Position numbers and translations under genes: made by a program
Notes under the pieces: generated by a model
What the model saw: only the letters and a program-made list of their open reading frames with translations
Database searches by the model: none
Told to the model about the DNA's origin: nothing
Part shown: positions 7,693-18,780 of the stretch, piece by piece
How positions within the stretch are numbered: position 1 is the first letter of the stretch
Layout of the letters: every line of letters begins with the position of its first letter
Source of the DNA: Paraburkholderia sp. SOS3
Lineage (GTDB): Bacteria; Pseudomonadota; Gammaproteobacteria; Burkholderiales; Burkholderiaceae
Direction of reading: 5' to 3'
Assembly: GCF_001922345.1 (NCBI RefSeq)
Contig: NZ_CP018811.1
Span: forward strand, 3,658,001 to 3,722,000
DNA: 64,000 nt

Positions 7693-9021
7693 ATGGCTCA
7701 AGACCCGGCCCAGGACCCGCTCGCCGAGGACACCGGCTCCGCCTACGCCCCGCTTTCACCAGTGCCCGAGGCGCGCCGCGCGTTTCGCGCCGGCGACGCA
7801 TTCGCACTGTGGTTCTCGCTCGGCATCGGCCTGCTCGTTGCGCAGGCGGGCGCCCTGCTCGTGCCCGGCCTTTCGTTGCCGCATGCGCTCGCGGTCATCG
7901 CGATCGGCACTGCGATCGGCGTCGTGCTGCTCGCGCTGGCCGGTGTCGTCGGTACCGATACGGGTCTCGCGGCGATGTCGTCGCTGCGGCCGACGCTCGG
8001 CGTGCGCGGCGCGTCGGTGCCCGCCGTGCTCAACGCGGTCCAGCTGGTCGGTTGGGGGTCGTTCGAAGTCATCGTGATGCGCGATTCCGCCGATGCGCTC
8101 GCAAAACAGGCGTTCGGCCTGTCGATGCCGCTCTTGTGGACCGTCATCTTCGGCGTGCTGGCCACGCTGCTCGCGATCAGCGGTCCGTTATCGTTCGTAC
8201 GGCGTTTTCTGCGCAGCTGGGGCATCTGGCTGCTGCTCGCAGGCGCCGGCTGGCTCACATGGGCGGTGCTCGCGAAACACGATATCGGCGCGCTGCTGCA
8301 TCGCGCCGGCACCGGCGACATGCCGGCGGGCGTCGCGCTCGATCTCGTCGTCGCGATGCCGCTGTCGTGGCTGCCGCTGATCGCCGACTACACGCGTTTC
8401 GGCCGGCGCGCCGGCGAGACGTTTCGCGGCACGCTGCTCGGCTACGGCATCGCGAACATCTGGTTCTATGCGTTGGGCGCCATCTACGGGCTCACGGCAG
8501 GCGGCGGCGATGCGCTGCTGACCACCGCGCTTGCGCAGGCTGGCGGCGGTCTCGCGTTGCTGCTCGTGCTCATCGACGAAATCGACAACGCATTCGCCGA
8601 CATTCACTCGGCTGCGGTGTCGACCGGCACGTTCTGGACGCGCTCGAGCGTGCCGTGGCTGTCCGCGGCGTTCGGCGCGCTATGCACGCTGATCGCCCTG
8701 GCCGTGCCGATGGCGAAGTACCAGAATTTTCTGCTGCTGATCGGCTCGGTGTTCGCGCCGCTCTTCGGCGTCGTGCTCGTCGACCACTTCATCGTGCGCA
8801 AGCGCCGTGTCGACGCAGCCGCGCTCGCCGACCCGCAGGGCCGCTACGGTTACTCCGCAGGCTGGCACGTGAGCGCATTCGTCGCATGGGCGATCGGCAT
8901 CGCCGCCTACCAGGCGATCAACCAGTGGCTGCCGAATCTCGGCGCGACGCTGCCTGCGCTTGCGATCGGTGCCTTGTGCTATCTCGCGTTCGTGTCGACG
9001 CGCCGGCAGGCCTTCGCATAG
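7693..9021 (+). CDS. NCS1-family permease, CytX-like (putative hydroxymethylpyrimidine or cytosine transporter)
   Basis: A 442-residue inner-membrane transporter of the nucleobase:cation symporter-1 family with about 12 hydrophobic segments. The family signature PLSWLPLIADYTRFGRRA (about 224-241) is present, as is the conserved EIDNAFADIHSAAVS region (about 296-310). The N-terminal 35 residues are soluble and precede the first helix (AFALWFSLGIGLLVAQAG). AAGGAGG lies about 10 bases before the ATG. The sequence is closest in feel to CytX proteins linked to thiamine pyrimidine salvage, but no thiamine gene is adjacent and I see no TPP riboswitch upstream, so the substrate is open. Confidence 0.82.
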   Translation: MAQDPAQDPLAEDTGSAYAPLSPVPEARRAFRAGDAFALWFSLGIGLLVAQAGALLVPGLSLPHALAVIAIGTAIGVVLLALAGVVGTDTGLAAMSSLRPTLGVRGASVPAVLNAVQLVGWGSFEVIVMRDSADALAKQAFGLSMPLLWTVIFGVLATLLAISGPLSFVRRFLRSWGIWLLLAGAGWLTWAVLAKHDIGALLHRAGTGDMPAGVALDLVVAMPLSWLPLIADYTRFGRRAGETFRGTLLGYGIANIWFYALGAIYGLTAGGGDALLTTALAQAGGGLALLLVLIDEIDNAFADIHSAAVSTGTFWTRSSVPWLSAAFGALCTLIALAVPMAKYQNFLLLIGSVFAPLFGVVLVDHFIVRKRRVDAAALADPQGRYGYSAGWHVSAFVAWAIGIAAYQAINQWLPNLGATLPALAIGALCYLAFVSTRRQAFA

Positions 9022-9099
9022 CTGGCAAGATGCGCCGGCAACCGGCTGCAATTTGCTGCTAACCGGCCGGCAGCCGCCCCTTTGTGGCCGCCTCGACAA

Positions 9100-9119
9100 G
9101 CCCGTTCCCCGGGGCGGGC
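9100..9119. terminator. Possible bidirectional hairpin between convergent genes
   Basis: GCCCG and CGGGC flank TT plus the self-complementary CCCCGGGG, just before the stop of the acyltransferase gene and about 80 bases past the CytX-like gene. It lacks a T-tract, so it is only a weak candidate for a transcription barrier. Confidence 0.25.
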
Positions 9120-9122
9120 CGA

Positions 9123-10271
9123 TCAATAGGTCTGATTCGCGCTCGCCGCACCTGCACTTCTACGCGCGGTCAGGAACTGGCCGAGCATGATCGTGCGGCG
9201 CTCGATCAGCAGATACATGGCGGTGGCGACCGGAATCTCGAGCGCGGCCGCTATCAGGATGGAGCGCCACATCGTGCTCGCGGACGGCATCAGATGAATC
9301 ACCGTCAGCAGCACGATCGTATGCGTGAGGTACAGGCTGTATGAAATCTGGCCCAGAAACGCGAACGGCCGCGCCTCGAGCAGCTTGGCAAAGCGCGCCG
9401 ATACGAGCGACGTGCAGATCAGTCCAGCAGAACCCGCGGTAACGAGCCAGTCGTACAAATACTGTCCGGCCGGACCGAGCTTCATCGAGAGCGCCCCGCG
9501 CGACAGGAAATACAGCAACACCGAGATCACCAGCACCGGGCGCAAGCGGCCGTTCTTCATCAGCCACTGGCGCCACGCGGTGCGATGCACGGCCAGCACG
9601 GCGCCGACGACAAACATGCCCGCGTAGTGCAGCGTCATGGGCCAGTCGCCGCCGAAATTCGCGCCTTGCGGATCGTCGCCTTCGAGCAGGATCAGCATGA
9701 ACGAGACGATCGAGACGCAGAGCGCGACCACGATCGACGTGCGCGCCGATACGCGGGCGACCCATGCGACCACGAATGGCATGACGATCGAAATCCGCAG
9801 TTCGTAGATCAGCGTCCAGATAACGGGAATCATCTGGCCAGCCCGATATTTCCCGATAAAGAGCAGATGGTCGGCGATCTCCGTGCCGGTAAACGGGCCG
9901 CTCCATACTTCGTTGCCCCATCCGCCGAGCCATTTGATTGGCTTCACGTCGAGCGCATTCACGATCGAGAAGGTCGCGACCAGCACGACCAGATACGGCA
10001 AATAAATCCGGCAAATCCGTTTGACCAGGAAATCTTTATACGAAATACTTCGACCCGAGCGCAATTGCAATGTCAAAACGAATCCGCTCAGTATAAAAAA
10101 GAGAATAACTGCCTGATGGCCCAGTGAGTTCACACGAAAAGGTGACTGGGAAGCCCACTCGAGCGGGCCGACCAGGGCAAAATGACTGATCACCACCGAC
10201 AGCGCGGCGACGCCGCGTAGCGCATCGAGCTGATGGTAATGCTGTCGACTGGAAACACTCGGTTCTGTCAT
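9123..10271 (-). CDS. Acyltransferase 3 family membrane protein (OafA/YrhL type)
   Basis: A 382-residue integral membrane acyltransferase; these enzymes O-acetylate or acylate surface glycans such as LPS O-antigen, exopolysaccharide or Nod factor. The family hallmark LDALRGVAALSVVISHF (about 15-31) contains the conserved Arg and catalytic His. About ten hydrophobic helices follow, including the SLYLTHTIVLL segment near the C-terminus. The start at 10271 (MTEPSVSS) is preferred; an ATG at 10310 would add 13 residues without family character. No glycan biosynthesis gene is adjacent, so its substrate is unknown. It faces the CytX-like gene convergently. Confidence 0.85.
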   Translation of the reverse strand: MTEPSVSSRQHYHQLDALRGVAALSVVISHFALVGPLEWASQSPFRVNSLGHQAVILFFILSGFVLTLQLRSGRSISYKDFLVKRICRIYLPYLVVLVATFSIVNALDVKPIKWLGGWGNEVWSGPFTGTEIADHLLFIGKYRAGQMIPVIWTLIYELRISIVMPFVVAWVARVSARTSIVVALCVSIVSFMLILLEGDDPQGANFGGDWPMTLHYAGMFVVGAVLAVHRTAWRQWLMKNGRLRPVLVISVLLYFLSRGALSMKLGPAGQYLYDWLVTAGSAGLICTSLVSARFAKLLEARPFAFLGQISYSLYLTHTIVLLTVIHLMPSASTMWRSILIAAALEIPVATAMYLLIERRTIMLGQFLTARRSAGAASANQTY

Positions 10272-10662
10272 CCGTTGAATACCCGCGGCGAAGAACAGGC
10301 AAATAGGCATGCGAAAGGCGCGCTCGCGAGCGCGCCCATCGTCAAGGGGTTTTCAGTACCCGCCTGTTCAGGTGTTCATGATTGATATGTTTAATTCTGA
10401 CAGCAGTCGGCGGGAAGGTTTGAATAACTTTCTAATACTTTTAGTTTTTTATATTTTTGTCGCGGATTATTACGTGCGAAAGGATCGGCCTTTGCGACGA
10501 CTACCAGTCAGGCAGGATTTTATTATTTTTGCGTAATTTTTACCCTCCGGTTCAAAAGTTACCGGGAGGCCATCGTTAAACATTGCACGGCGTGATATTT
10601 GTATCGATTTCTGCGAGTTTCCGGCAATCAGCTTGCATTTCATGCCAATGTTGACTGGGCCG
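10272..10662. other. AT-rich intergenic region with a 20-base palindrome
   Basis: This 391-base gap separates the acyltransferase and guanidinobutyrase-like genes, both on the minus strand. GGCGCGCTCGCGAGCGCGCC at 10317-10336 is a perfect loopless palindrome. From about 10,380 to 10,610 the DNA is conspicuously AT-rich with T-runs (TTTTTTATATTTTTG), unlike the rest of the window, and suits an H-NS-type or curved-DNA region. A 75-codon frame at 10309-10536 with a hydrophobic stretch (NFLILLVFYIFVADYYV) has no clear ribosome binding site. I do not call it as a gene. Confidence 0.5.
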
Positions 10663-11658
10663 CTAACGCTCTCGCGTTGCTCGATACTCGACACCCGGCA
10701 GCACGCAAAGCAATTCGAAAGCGAGGTTTGCACCGAGCAGCGCGGTCGTGCCGAATGGATCGTAGGGCGGCGCGACTTCGACGAGATCCGCGCCGATCAC
10801 ATTGAGCCCGTGGGCGCCGCGAATGATCTCGAGCGCCTGAGGCACGGTGAGCCCCGCGATTTCCGGCGTGCCGGTACCGGGTGCAAAAGCCGGGTCGATC
10901 CCGTCGATATCGAACGTGATATACACGGGTGCAGTGCCGATCCGTTCGCGCACGCGCGCCATCAGCGGCGCAAGCGAACGATTCCAGCACGCTTGCGCCT
11001 GCACTACTTCGAAGCCCTGGTCGCAGCACCAGTCGAAGTCTTCGGCCGCGTAACCGGTGCCGCGCAGTCCGATCTGCACGACGCGCTCGCAGTCGAGCAG
11101 CCCCTCTTCGACCGCGCGCCTGAACGGCGTGCCGTGCGCGATCTTCTCGCCCATCATCGTGTCGTTGACGTCTGCATGCGCGTCGACGTGGATCAGCGCG
11201 ACCTTGCCGTGCCGCCGGTGCATCGCGCGCAGGATCGGCAGCGCAATCGTATGGTCGCCGCCGAGCGTGATCGGCTTCGCGCCGTGCGCGAGGATCTCGT
11301 CATAGGCGGTTTCGATGCGTGCGATCGAATCGTGGAGGTTATACGGGTTGATCGCGACGTCGCCGATGTCGGCAACGCGCAGCGAATCGAACGGCGCGGC
11401 ACGCGTGGCCATGTTGTACGGTCGCAGCAGCACCGATTCGCTGCGGATCTGGCGCGGCCCGAAACGCGCACCGGTGCGGTTCGACGTGCCGAGATCGAAC
11501 GGCACGCCGACAAAGCATGCGTCGAGCCCTTCCGGAGAGCCCGCATTGGGCAAACGCATCATCGTCGCGATGCCGCCGCAACGCGGCATCACGTTGCCCG
11601 AGAGCGGCTGCGGGCGCTCGGACGACAGGTCCGGGCAGACAAAGGACGACTTGTTCAT
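10663..11658 (-). CDS. Ureohydrolase, probably guanidinobutyrase (GbuA-like) of the agmatinase/arginase family
   Basis: A 331-residue manganese-dependent ureohydrolase. The metal-binding signatures are all present: GGDHT (about 138), DAHADVND (about 162-169) and DIDGIDPAFAPGTGTPE (about 246-262). The N-terminal block QPLSGNVMPRCGGIATMMRL and the RPYNMATRAAPFDSL segment resemble the guanidinobutyrase GbuA of Pseudomonas more than SpeB agmatinases. I therefore favour 4-guanidinobutyrate to 4-aminobutyrate plus urea; agmatinase remains possible. No amine oxidase, GABA catabolism gene or LysR regulator lies beside it. It sits between lolA and the acyltransferase gene, inside an otherwise conserved core block. 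Confidence 0.85.
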   Translation of the reverse strand: MNKSSFVCPDLSSERPQPLSGNVMPRCGGIATMMRLPNAGSPEGLDACFVGVPFDLGTSNRTGARFGPRQIRSESVLLRPYNMATRAAPFDSLRVADIGDVAINPYNLHDSIARIETAYDEILAHGAKPITLGGDHTIALPILRAMHRRHGKVALIHVDAHADVNDTMMGEKIAHGTPFRRAVEEGLLDCERVVQIGLRGTGYAAEDFDWCCDQGFEVVQAQACWNRSLAPLMARVRERIGTAPVYITFDIDGIDPAFAPGTGTPEIAGLTVPQALEIIRGAHGLNVIGADLVEVAPPYDPFGTTALLGANLAFELLCVLPGVEYRATRER

Positions 11659-11714
11659 CGCGGTTCACCGGTCAGAGGTGGGGGCATGAAATCCGGTCGC
11701 CGCAGCCGGCAAGC

Positions 11715-12479
11715 CTAGCCGTTGATCACGTCCGCCCCTTTCGGCACCGTGAACTTGAACGCATCGGCAGGCAGCGATGGATTCTTCTGAATATTCGAGA
11801 ACTTCAGCAGCGTCACATTTCCGAATACGTCATGCAGTTCCATCGCTTCGAGGTTGCCGTCGCGAAAACCGATGCCGATGCGCTGGAACTGCGTGTCTTT
11901 TGATTTTGGCACCAGTTCGAGCCAGTCGATACCCGCTTTCACCCCAGCATCCTTCAACGTGAAGTTCTGCTCGAGATCGTTGCTGCCGAACAGGATCGCC
12001 GCCGGACTTGCGCCGAGCGCGCCGCCGAGCGCGCGCACGGTGACCTGGTTCAGGTCCTTGTCGTAGACGTACAGCTTGTCGCCGTCGGCCTGCAGAAGCT
12101 GCTCGTACGGCTTCTGATACTGCCAGATGAACTTGCCGGGACGCGCGAACGAGAATGTGCCGCTCGACACCGTATTGCCCCTCATGCCCTGCGTCGACAG
12201 CGTGCCGCTAGCGCCCTTGGCGTTATTCGGCACGTGGATTTCGGTCTGCACGAAGTCGCCGCGCGCCGCATGGACCTGCGAGATGAATTGCTTCAACTGG
12301 TCCGTGCCGCTCGCGAACACGGGCGAGGCGACGAACAGCGTCGCGCAAGCCGCCATGCACGTCACGACGCGGGCGAGGTAGGCGATACGACCGACGCGCC
12401 GCGCAAGCGCACGTGCGACGCTGCCGCGAACGCGGGAATCACCGAAGCGGGCGTCAAGCCCGCCGACGTAATGCTGCAT
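11715..12479 (-). CDS. lolA: Outer-membrane lipoprotein carrier protein LolA
   Basis: LolA is the periplasmic chaperone that ferries lipoproteins from the LolCDE complex to LolB in the outer membrane. The mature part begins near [22 protein letters not shown]. The beta-sheet core shows the usual [23 protein letters not shown] block. The 254-residue frame is longer than usual because the N-terminus before the signal sequence ([18 protein letters not shown]) is extended; an internal start near the signal peptide is likely, but no ribosome binding site settles it. It lies directly downstream of ftsK, a conserved arrangement. Confidence 0.92.
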   Translation of the reverse strand: MQHYVGGLDARFGDSRVRGSVARALARRVGRIAYLARVVTCMAACATLFVASPVFASGTDQLKQFISQVHAARGDFVQTEIHVPNNAKGASGTLSTQGMRGNTVSSGTFSFARPGKFIWQYQKPYEQLLQADGDKLYVYDKDLNQVTVRALGGALGASPAAILFGSNDLEQNFTLKDAGVKAGIDWLELVPKSKDTQFQRIGIGFRDGNLEAMELHDVFGNVTLLKFSNIQKNPSLPADAFKFTVPKGADVING

Positions 12480-12537
12480 CGATTTCTCTCCGTGGAAAAA
12501 ACAGGAAGCGCGACACGCGCTGCCGACGAGGCCGGCG

Positions 12538-12567
12538 AAACGACGACAACGACGACGACGACAACGG
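12538..12567. repeat. ACG-rich trinucleotide repeat between ftsK and lolA
   Basis: A run of ACG/ACA triplets lies in the 129-base gap between ftsK and lolA on either side of the predicted lolA leader. Such a tract can slip, but I see no frame it would switch. Confidence 0.5.
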
Positions 12568-12608
12568 CCCGCCGCCGCGCAGACGAACGCGCGACGCTCA
12601 AGCCGCGT

Positions 12609-14924
12609 TCATTCGGCCTCGCGCGCCGGCACAAGAATTTCGCGGTTGCCGTTCGACGACATCGCCGATACGAGCCCCGATTGCTCCATCTGTTCGAGCA
12701 GCCGCGCCGCACGGTTATAGCCGATGCGCAGATGCCGCTGCACGAGCGAAATGGACGCGCGGCGATTCTTGATGACGATTTCGACCGCCTGGTCGTAAAG
12801 AGGATCCGCTTCACCGCCGCCCGCGCCGCCGCCGGCGCCTTCGACCGAGCCTTCATCGCCTTCGCCCGACACGCCGCCTTCGAGAATGCCCTCGATATAG
12901 TTCGGCTCGCCCTGCTCCTTGAGCTTGTCGACGACACGATGCACTTCGTCGTCGGACACGAATGCGCCGTGCACGCGAACCGGCAGGCCGGTGCCCGGCG
13001 GCAGATAAAGCATGTCGCCCATGCCGAGCAGCGATTCGGCGCCCTGCTGGTCGAGAATCGTGCGCGAGTCGATTTTCGACGACACCTGGAACGCCATCCG
13101 CGTCGGCACGTTGGCCTTGATCAGGCCCGTGATCACGTCGACCGACGGACGCTGCGTCGCGAGGATCAAATGGATGCCGGCGGCCCGCGCCTTCTGCGCG
13201 ATACGCGCGATCAGCTCTTCGACCTTCTTGCCGACCACCATCATGAGGTCGGCGAGTTCGTCGATGACGACGACGATATTCGGCAGCCGCGACAGCGGTT
13301 CCGGCTCGTCGGGCGTCAGGCTGAACGGATTCGGAATCTTTTCCTCGCGCTTCGTCGCCTCGTCGATCTTGTTGTTGTAGCCCGCGAGGTTGCGCACGCC
13401 GAGCTTGCTCATCAGCTTGTAGCGGCGCTCCATTTCGGCGACGGTCCAGTTGAGCGCGTGCCCCGCCTGGCGCATGTCGGTGACGACCGGACACAGCAGA
13501 TGCGGAATGCCTTCGTAGACGCTCATTTCGAGCATCTTCGGGTCGATCAGGATCATGCGGACCTGGTCGGCGCTCGCCTTGTACAGCAGCGAAAGAATCA
13601 TCGCGTTGATACCGACCGACTTGCCCGAGCCGGTCGTGCCGGCGACGAGCAGGTGCGGCATCTTCGCGAGATCGGCGCAGACCGGGTTGCCGCCGATGTC
13701 TTTACCGAGGCCCATGGTGAGCGGCGAGGCCGCGTCCGCATAGACGGCCGAGCCGAGAATTTCGGACAGACGCACCGTTTGGCGGCGCTGGTTCGGCAAC
13801 TCGAGCGCCATGAAGTTCTTGCCCGGGATCGTCTCGACCACGCGGATCGACACGAGCGAAAGCGAGCGCGCGAGGTCTTTCGCGAGATTGACGATCTGGC
13901 TGCCCTTCACGCCCGTGGCAGGCTCGATTTCATAGCGCGTGACGACCGGTCCCGGATACGCGGCGACCACGCTGACGTCGACGCCGAAATCCTTGAGCTT
14001 CTTCTCGATCAGGCGCGACGTGAACTCGAGCGTGTCGGCCGAAATGGTTTCCTGGGTGGCCGGCGCCGGGTCGAGCAGCGCGATCGGCGGCAGCGTCGAA
14101 TCGCCGGGCAGGTCGGTGAAGAGCGGCACCTGCCGTTCCTTTTCGACACGCGCGGACTTCTCGGGCGTCACGACGGGCGGCACGATCGTGACCGGCTCGT
14201 GCTCCTCGATCTTCACGCGGCTCTGCTCGACCTTGCCCTCGCGCTTCACCGCCGCGGCCTCGCCGGCCTTGCGGTCGCGCACCGCCTCGCGGCGCAGCTT
14301 CGCGAGCGTGACCGCGGAAATGATCGATTCGCCGACGCGCTCGGCCACCGAAAGCCACGAAAAGCGGAAATACAGCGACAGCCCGATCGCAAGCACGAGC
14401 AGCAGCGCCAGCGTGCCGCCGGTGAAGCCGAGCGCATGCGACACCGCGCGCGCCACCGCTTCGCCGACCACGCCGCCCGGCGCACGCGGCAGTTGCACCT
14501 TCAGCGACCACATGCGCATTGCTTCGATGCCGTCGCACGCGAGCAGCACGAGCACGAATGCGCCCGCTTCGGCGAGCCACGTGTGATCGCGCGGCGCGTC
14601 TTCGTCGACCGATTCGTTGCGGGTGATGCGGCGGTAGTTCGCCGAAATGCGCCGTGCGAGCAGTACGACCCACCAGTACGCAGACAGGCCGAACAGCAGC
14701 AGCAGGATGTCGGAAGTCCAGGCGCCGACGCGGCCGGCCCAGTTCGCGATACGGTCGACCTGCGCCGCATGCGTCCAGCTCGGATCGTGCCGGCTGTAGC
14801 TGACGAGAGCCATCAGCAGGAAGACGCCGAGCGCGACCTGCAGAATCCAGCGGATTTCGGTGAAGAGGCGCGACATGCGGTGCGGCAATGCCTGCGCGTT
14901 CGCGGAATAGGTAGCTTTTGCCAT
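12609..14924 (-). CDS. ftsK: DNA translocase FtsK
   Basis: A 771-residue septal DNA pump that clears and aligns chromosome termini and activates XerCD recombination at dif. Four membrane helices occupy about 25-190 (for example [16 protein letters not shown] and [17 protein letters not shown]). A short acidic/basic linker (about 200-290) follows. The RecA-like motor carries Walker [11 protein letters not shown] (about 429-438) and Walker [13 protein letters not shown] (about 551-562). The C-terminal gamma winged-helix domain (about 707-771) reads KOPS sequences. The length fits the short-linker FtsK of this group. It is divergent from trxB across 445 bases and followed by lolA. Confidence 0.97.
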   Translation of the reverse strand: MAKATYSANAQALPHRMSRLFTEIRWILQVALGVFLLMALVSYSRHDPSWTHAAQVDRIANWAGRVGAWTSDILLLLFGLSAYWWVVLLARRISANYRRITRNESVDEDAPRDHTWLAEAGAFVLVLLACDGIEAMRMWSLKVQLPRAPGGVVGEAVARAVSHALGFTGGTLALLLVLAIGLSLYFRFSWLSVAERVGESIISAVTLAKLRREAVRDRKAGEAAAVKREGKVEQSRVKIEEHEPVTIVPPVVTPEKSARVEKERQVPLFTDLPGDSTLPPIALLDPAPATQETISADTLEFTSRLIEKKLKDFGVDVSVVAAYPGPVVTRYEIEPATGVKGSQIVNLAKDLARSLSLVSIRVVETIPGKNFMALELPNQRRQTVRLSEILGSAVYADAASPLTMGLGKDIGGNPVCADLAKMPHLLVAGTTGSGKSVGINAMILSLLYKASADQVRMILIDPKMLEMSVYEGIPHLLCPVVTDMRQAGHALNWTVAEMERRYKLMSKLGVRNLAGYNNKIDEATKREEKIPNPFSLTPDEPEPLSRLPNIVVVIDELADLMMVVGKKVEELIARIAQKARAAGIHLILATQRPSVDVITGLIKANVPTRMAFQVSSKIDSRTILDQQGAESLLGMGDMLYLPPGTGLPVRVHGAFVSDDEVHRVVDKLKEQGEPNYIEGILEGGVSGEGDEGSVEGAGGGAGGGEADPLYDQAVEIVIKNRRASISLVQRHLRIGYNRAARLLEQMEQSGLVSAMSSNGNREILVPAREAE

Positions 14925-16371
<1,447 letters not shown>

Positions 16372-16401
16372 AACACCGCTAGCGCCGATAGCACCGATAC
16401 G

Positions 16402-16435
16402 AAGGGCCGCTGCCTCACCATGGGCAGCGGCCCTT
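16402..16435. terminator. Bidirectional hairpin terminator between trxB and the chemoreceptor gene
   Basis: AAGGGCCGCTGC (16402-16413) pairs perfectly with GCAGCGGCCCTT (16424-16435) around a 10-base loop. The genes converge on it, with stops at 16371 and 16440, so it can serve both. The flanking A and T residues are short. Confidence 0.7.
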
Positions 16436-16439
16436 CTCG

Positions 16440-17996
16440 TTAAAACGCCTGCGCGCCGGTCCTGAACACACTGACGACGCCGTTCATGCGCTCCGCCTGC
16501 TCGCGCAACGACGCCGCCGCGGCCGCCGCCTGCTCGACGAGCGCCGCATTCTGTTGCGTGACCGAATCCATTTGCGTCACCGCCTGCGTGACCTGTTCGA
16601 TGCCGTCGCTCTGTTCCTCCGATGCCGCGGAAATCTCGACGGTGATCTCGGTCACGCGCCGCACTGCCTCGTTGATCTCGTCCATCGTCCTGCCCGCGCG
16701 GCCCACCAGTTGCGTGCCGTTGCCGACGCGTTCGACCGATTTGTCGATCAACGCCTTGATCTCTTTCGCCGCGGCCCCGCTGCGCTGCGCGAGCGTGCGC
16801 ACCTCGCCGGCCACGACCGCGAAGCCGCGCCCATCCTCGCCTGCGCGCGCCGCTTCGACTGCCGCGTTCAGCGCGAGAATATTCGTCTGGAACGCGATGC
16901 CTTCGATCACGCCGATGATGTCGGCGATCTGCTGCGAGCTGCCGTTGATCTCGCCCATCGTCGACACGACCTGTGAAATCACGTCGCTGCCCGTCTGGGC
17001 GACGCTCGTCGCCTCGCGCGCGAGGTTCGTCGCCTGGCGCGCGTTCTCGGTGTTCTGACGCACGGTCGACGTCAGTTCGGTCATGCTCGAAGCGGTTTCG
17101 CCGAGCGACGCGGCCTGCTCCTCGGTCCGCTGCGACAGATCGATATTGCCGGCCGAAATCTGTTTGGTCGCCGTGGCGATCGACTGCGCGCTGTCTCGCA
17201 CCGCGGTAATCGTCTCGGTAAGCCGCGTCTGCATCGTCTGCAGCCCTTCCATCAGGCGGCCCATTTCATCGCGCGAACGCACTTCGATGCGATGGCTCAG
17301 GTCGCCGTCGGCGATACGGCGGAACTGCAGCAACGCTTCGCCGAGCGGCCCCGCGATCGATTTTTGCAGCGTGTACCAGGCGAACACCGCCAACGCGAGC
17401 CCGACGGCAAGGCCCGCCGCCGCGATCACGAGAATCGCGTCGAAACGCTTTTGCGCGGCCTCGTAGAGCGCGCGCGCCTGGTCAGCCTGCATCGACTCGA
17501 GTTGCATGGTGCGGTCGGTCACCTCGTTGAAAGGCGCGGTCATCTTGTGCGAGATCAGATCGCTCAATGCGGCCGTATCGTGCCGATCGATCGCCGCGTA
17601 GACCTGCGCGACCGGTCCGGACATCGCTTCGGCACGCTTCGCTTCGACCTCGTCGCTCAGGCGCATCTCGTCGGCGGCCGCGGGCCGCGCGCGGTAGGTT
17701 TGCCAAGCCTTGTCGGCAATGTCGAACTGCTCTTTCGCGCGCTGCCGCAGATTGGCGACGTCCGGGCTATCGGGCTGCGCGGCGATGCGATCGAGCACGA
17801 GGCGTCCGCGTGCAACGTAGAAATCGTATTTGCCGAGTGCGATCGCCGACGCGAGCTGATCCGTATACAGCTCCTTCTGATCGTTGTTGCTCATTGCGAT
17901 GCCGACGACGCCGAGGATTGCGCCGACGATCATCAGCAAGCCGAGAAATCCCATCGCAAGCGCGAGACGGATACGGATCGTGATATTTCTGAACAT
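16440..17996 (-). CDS. Methyl-accepting chemotaxis protein (Tar-like ligand-binding domain)
   Basis: A 518-residue transmembrane chemoreceptor. The first helix (IRLALAMGFLGLLMIVGAIL, about 8-30) is followed by a four-helix-bundle periplasmic domain (to about 180) with the phrase LYTDQLASAIALGKYDF, then a second helix (ILVIAAAGLAVGLALAVFAWY). A HAMP segment and the signalling domain come next. The conserved hairpin tip IIGVIEGIAFQTNILALNAAVEAARAGE is complete. The start at 17996 has GAGGG five bases upstream; the longer frame to 18023 is less likely. The C-terminus lacks an obvious NWETF-type CheR-docking pentapeptide. The ligand is unknown and no che genes are adjacent. Confidence 0.93.
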   Translation of the reverse strand: MFRNITIRIRLALAMGFLGLLMIVGAILGVVGIAMSNNDQKELYTDQLASAIALGKYDFYVARGRLVLDRIAAQPDSPDVANLRQRAKEQFDIADKAWQTYRARPAAADEMRLSDEVEAKRAEAMSGPVAQVYAAIDRHDTAALSDLISHKMTAPFNEVTDRTMQLESMQADQARALYEAAQKRFDAILVIAAAGLAVGLALAVFAWYTLQKSIAGPLGEALLQFRRIADGDLSHRIEVRSRDEMGRLMEGLQTMQTRLTETITAVRDSAQSIATATKQISAGNIDLSQRTEEQAASLGETASSMTELTSTVRQNTENARQATNLAREATSVAQTGSDVISQVVSTMGEINGSSQQIADIIGVIEGIAFQTNILALNAAVEAARAGEDGRGFAVVAGEVRTLAQRSGAAAKEIKALIDKSVERVGNGTQLVGRAGRTMDEINEAVRRVTEITVEISAASEEQSDGIEQVTQAVTQMDSVTQQNAALVEQAAAAAASLREQAERMNGVVSVFRTGAQAF

Positions 17997-18396
17997 GAAA
18001 ACCCTCAGGAAGAGAAAGCGCAACGAAAGGTCGCGCGCTACGGAACGAATCCGTTCTCTTCGGGTTTACGGCAGCGCGTTCACGATGTGTAGAACGATGT
18101 GACGACGGGTCATCACAGAATCGGCGAGTTCTTTGCGCCAGATCAAATTTGCATGCACGAATGCGGGCACGCGACGTCGTGCCTTTCGCTTCGGTCAACG
18201 CGATTTCGCGCAATGCCGGCGCCCGATGCGTCCCATGAGGCGCGTGCGATTCGACGGGAAGCATTCGTTCCTTGAAGTGTTGTGAAAGAGGCCGCGCTAT
18301 CGTCGACACGATGTCCGGTCGAGGGCATAGGCGACGACGACGGCTGGCCCCTCGTCGTCGTTGTACCTGCAACTGTTTTGAGGAAAGGAGAATCTG
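17997..18396. other. Intergenic region between the chemoreceptor and DUF4148 genes
   Basis: This 400-base divergent gap has no supported gene. A 9-base-pair stem, CGACGACGA (18332-18340) with TCGTCGTCG (18352-18360), lies about 37 bases before the DUF4148 start, where it could influence its expression. Otherwise I see nothing distinctive. Confidence 0.35.
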
Positions 18397-18663
18397 ATGA
18401 AAAACATCCGTCTCGCTGCTGTCTGCGCATCGGCGCTCGTATTCGTTTCGTTCGGCGCGCATGCGCAATCGTCAAGAGTGACGCGCGCCCAGGTCAATGC
18501 GGAACTCGCGCAACTGTCGGCCGCCGGCTATAACGGCGAAAAGGTGACCTATCCGGACCGTCTGCAAGCCACTGAACGCCGCATCGAAGCATCGGGCGCG
18601 GCGCAAATGAACAACGCCGCCGGCGGTTATGGCGGCGTCGCACCGGGCACTTCGGCTCAGTAA
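18397..18663 (+). CDS. DUF4148 family secreted protein
   Basis: An 88-residue protein of a family abundant in Burkholderiaceae and of unknown function. A clear Sec signal peptide (MKNIRLAAVCASALVFVSFGAHA, cleavage near 23) precedes the conserved RVTRAQVNAELAQLSAAGYN segment that defines DUF4148. The C-terminal third is Gly/Ala-rich and flexible. AAAGGAG lies eight bases before the ATG. It is transcribed alone and divergently from the chemoreceptor gene. Family members often respond to stress, but nothing here shows that directly. Confidence 0.85.
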   Translation: MKNIRLAAVCASALVFVSFGAHAQSSRVTRAQVNAELAQLSAAGYNGEKVTYPDRLQATERRIEASGAAQMNNAAGGYGGVAPGTSAQ

Positions 18664-18780
18664 CCCGACAGTCACTCGAGCACGCATCAACGCAACGTAT
18701 CAACTCAACGCGACCACGCCGAGCAGCACCCGGCCGCACATAACAAGGCAGCAAACGCAATGCGCGCCATGCTGCCTTCG

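Noticed and set aside
10309..10536. A 75-codon frame with one hydrophobic stretch
   Set aside because: No good ribosome binding site, AT-rich composition that creates hydrophobic codons by chance, and no family.
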